Source of the DNA: Borrelia turcica IST7
GTDB lineage: Bacteria > Spirochaetota > Spirochaetia > Borreliales > Borreliaceae
Reading direction: 5' to 3'
Assembly: GCF_003606285.1 (NCBI RefSeq)
Contig: NZ_CP028884.1
Coordinates: forward strand, 558,001-622,000
DNA: 64,000 nt
Shown: one piece after another, positions 63,732 to 64,000 of the stretch
Position numbering within the stretch: the first letter of the stretch is position 1
Layout: each line of letters starts with the position of its first letter
The notes under the pieces: generated by a model
Told to the model about the DNA's origin: nothing
Seen by the model: only the letters and a program-made list of their open reading frames with translations
Databases searched by the model: none
Made by a program: the position numbers and the translations under genes

Positions 63732-64000
63732 TTGATAGTAGAAACTTTGATTATCTTTTTGAGCATTTATAGAATTTTAATTTTAATTAGAATTATTCTT
63801 AGTTGGCTTGTATCTTCAGGAATTAATACTAATGCATTTTTTAGGTTTATATATAATGCCACAGAACCGTTTTTATCTATCTTTAGAAGGGTTAGATTTT
63901 TCAGGCTTGGTATGCATGATTTTTCACCAATTGCGGCTCTGATTACTCTTACAATAATTGAGAGAATGTTATCTTATGGTGATTATAAACTTTCTACATT
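63732..64000 (+). CDS. YggT-family membrane protein, 3'-partial
   Basis: The frame starts at TTG 63732, with AGGAGG 7 bases upstream, and is cut by the window end after 89 codons. The visible part has a first hydrophobic helix (TLIIFLSIYRILILIRIILS) followed by FIYNATEPFLSIFRRVRFFR, the YggT signature, then PIAALITLTIIERML. YggT proteins are small two- or four-span membrane proteins linked to cell division and osmotic tolerance. Co-transcription with dnaE is likely. Confidence 0.85.
   Translation, partial: MIVETLIIFLSIYRILILIRIILSWLVSSGINTNAFFRFIYNATEPFLSIFRRVRFFRLGMHDFSPIAALITLTIIERMLSYGDYKLST

Noticed and set aside
1-64000. Mobile elements, prophage or horizontally acquired island
   Set aside because: I found no transposase, integrase, terminal inverted repeats, or shift in base composition.

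Overview
The window is about 29-30% G+C and reads as a stretch of linear chromosome from a Borrelia spirochaete. Three things point there: gene content (spirochaete-type EF-G, Borrelia-style chemotaxis operons, an intact ptsH-ptsI-crr set), extreme A+T bias, and a gene order that, from memory, follows B. burgdorferi loci around BB0526 to BB0580. The relapsing-fever branch is favoured over the Lyme branch because a PepV-type dipeptidase sits between cheY2 and pyrH, there are four tandem small barrel paralogues, and no aldose-reductase gene follows coaX. That assignment rests on remembered synteny and is inference. I see no insertion sequence, prophage, CRISPR array or rRNA.

Layout. 1-12.4 kb: end of a hypothetical gene, coaX, a tiny lipoprotein-like ORF, a leftward trio (membrane PAF-acetylhydrolase-like protein, glucosaminidase-like protein, DUF2400 protein), then a rightward set (metallo-beta-lactamase-fold hydrolase, exonuclease III, exported protein, M16 protease lipoprotein) and a leftward exported HExxH protein. 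12.4-16.6 kb: two tRNA units (Lys-CTT; Lys-TTT plus Glu) with their own promoters, then TPR protein, bactofilin, BI-1 protein and fusA. 16.9-22.6 kb: KTSC protein, two related envelope barrels around a TPR lipoprotein, prs and a sugar kinase. 22.6-27.8 kb: leftward operon cheY1-fliS-(FliT-like)-polA-coaE-SPOR protein. 28-32 kb: ligA and a coiled-coil protein with 63-bp tandem repeats.

32.3-35.5 kb holds the most striking locus: three overlapping genes that look like the large, small and medium subunits of a xanthine dehydrogenase/CO dehydrogenase-type molybdenum hydroxylase, in which most cofactor motifs have decayed while the reading frames and coupling stay intact. 35.6-41.6 kb: ptsH-ptsI-crr, htpG and gnd. 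41.6-44.2 kb: four small barrel paralogues. 44.4-50.8 kb: chemotaxis operon cheW-STAS-cheA-cheB-MCP-like-cheY2. 51-64 kb: dipeptidase, pyrH with tRNA-Leu, a glycosyltransferase, an ABC transporter pair, pyrG, a candidate PD-(D/E)XK protein, a soluble chemoreceptor, dnaE and the start of a YggT gene.

The genes combine a minimal parasite metabolism (sugar uptake by the PTS, pentose-phosphate step, PRPP, CTP and UMP-kinase reactions, CoA assembly) with DNA replication and repair, motility control and an outer envelope rich in small barrels and lipoproteins. A recurring regulatory architecture is visible: several sigma-70-type -10 boxes are followed within 1-7 bases by a perfect inverted repeat that would lie at the 5' end of the mRNA.
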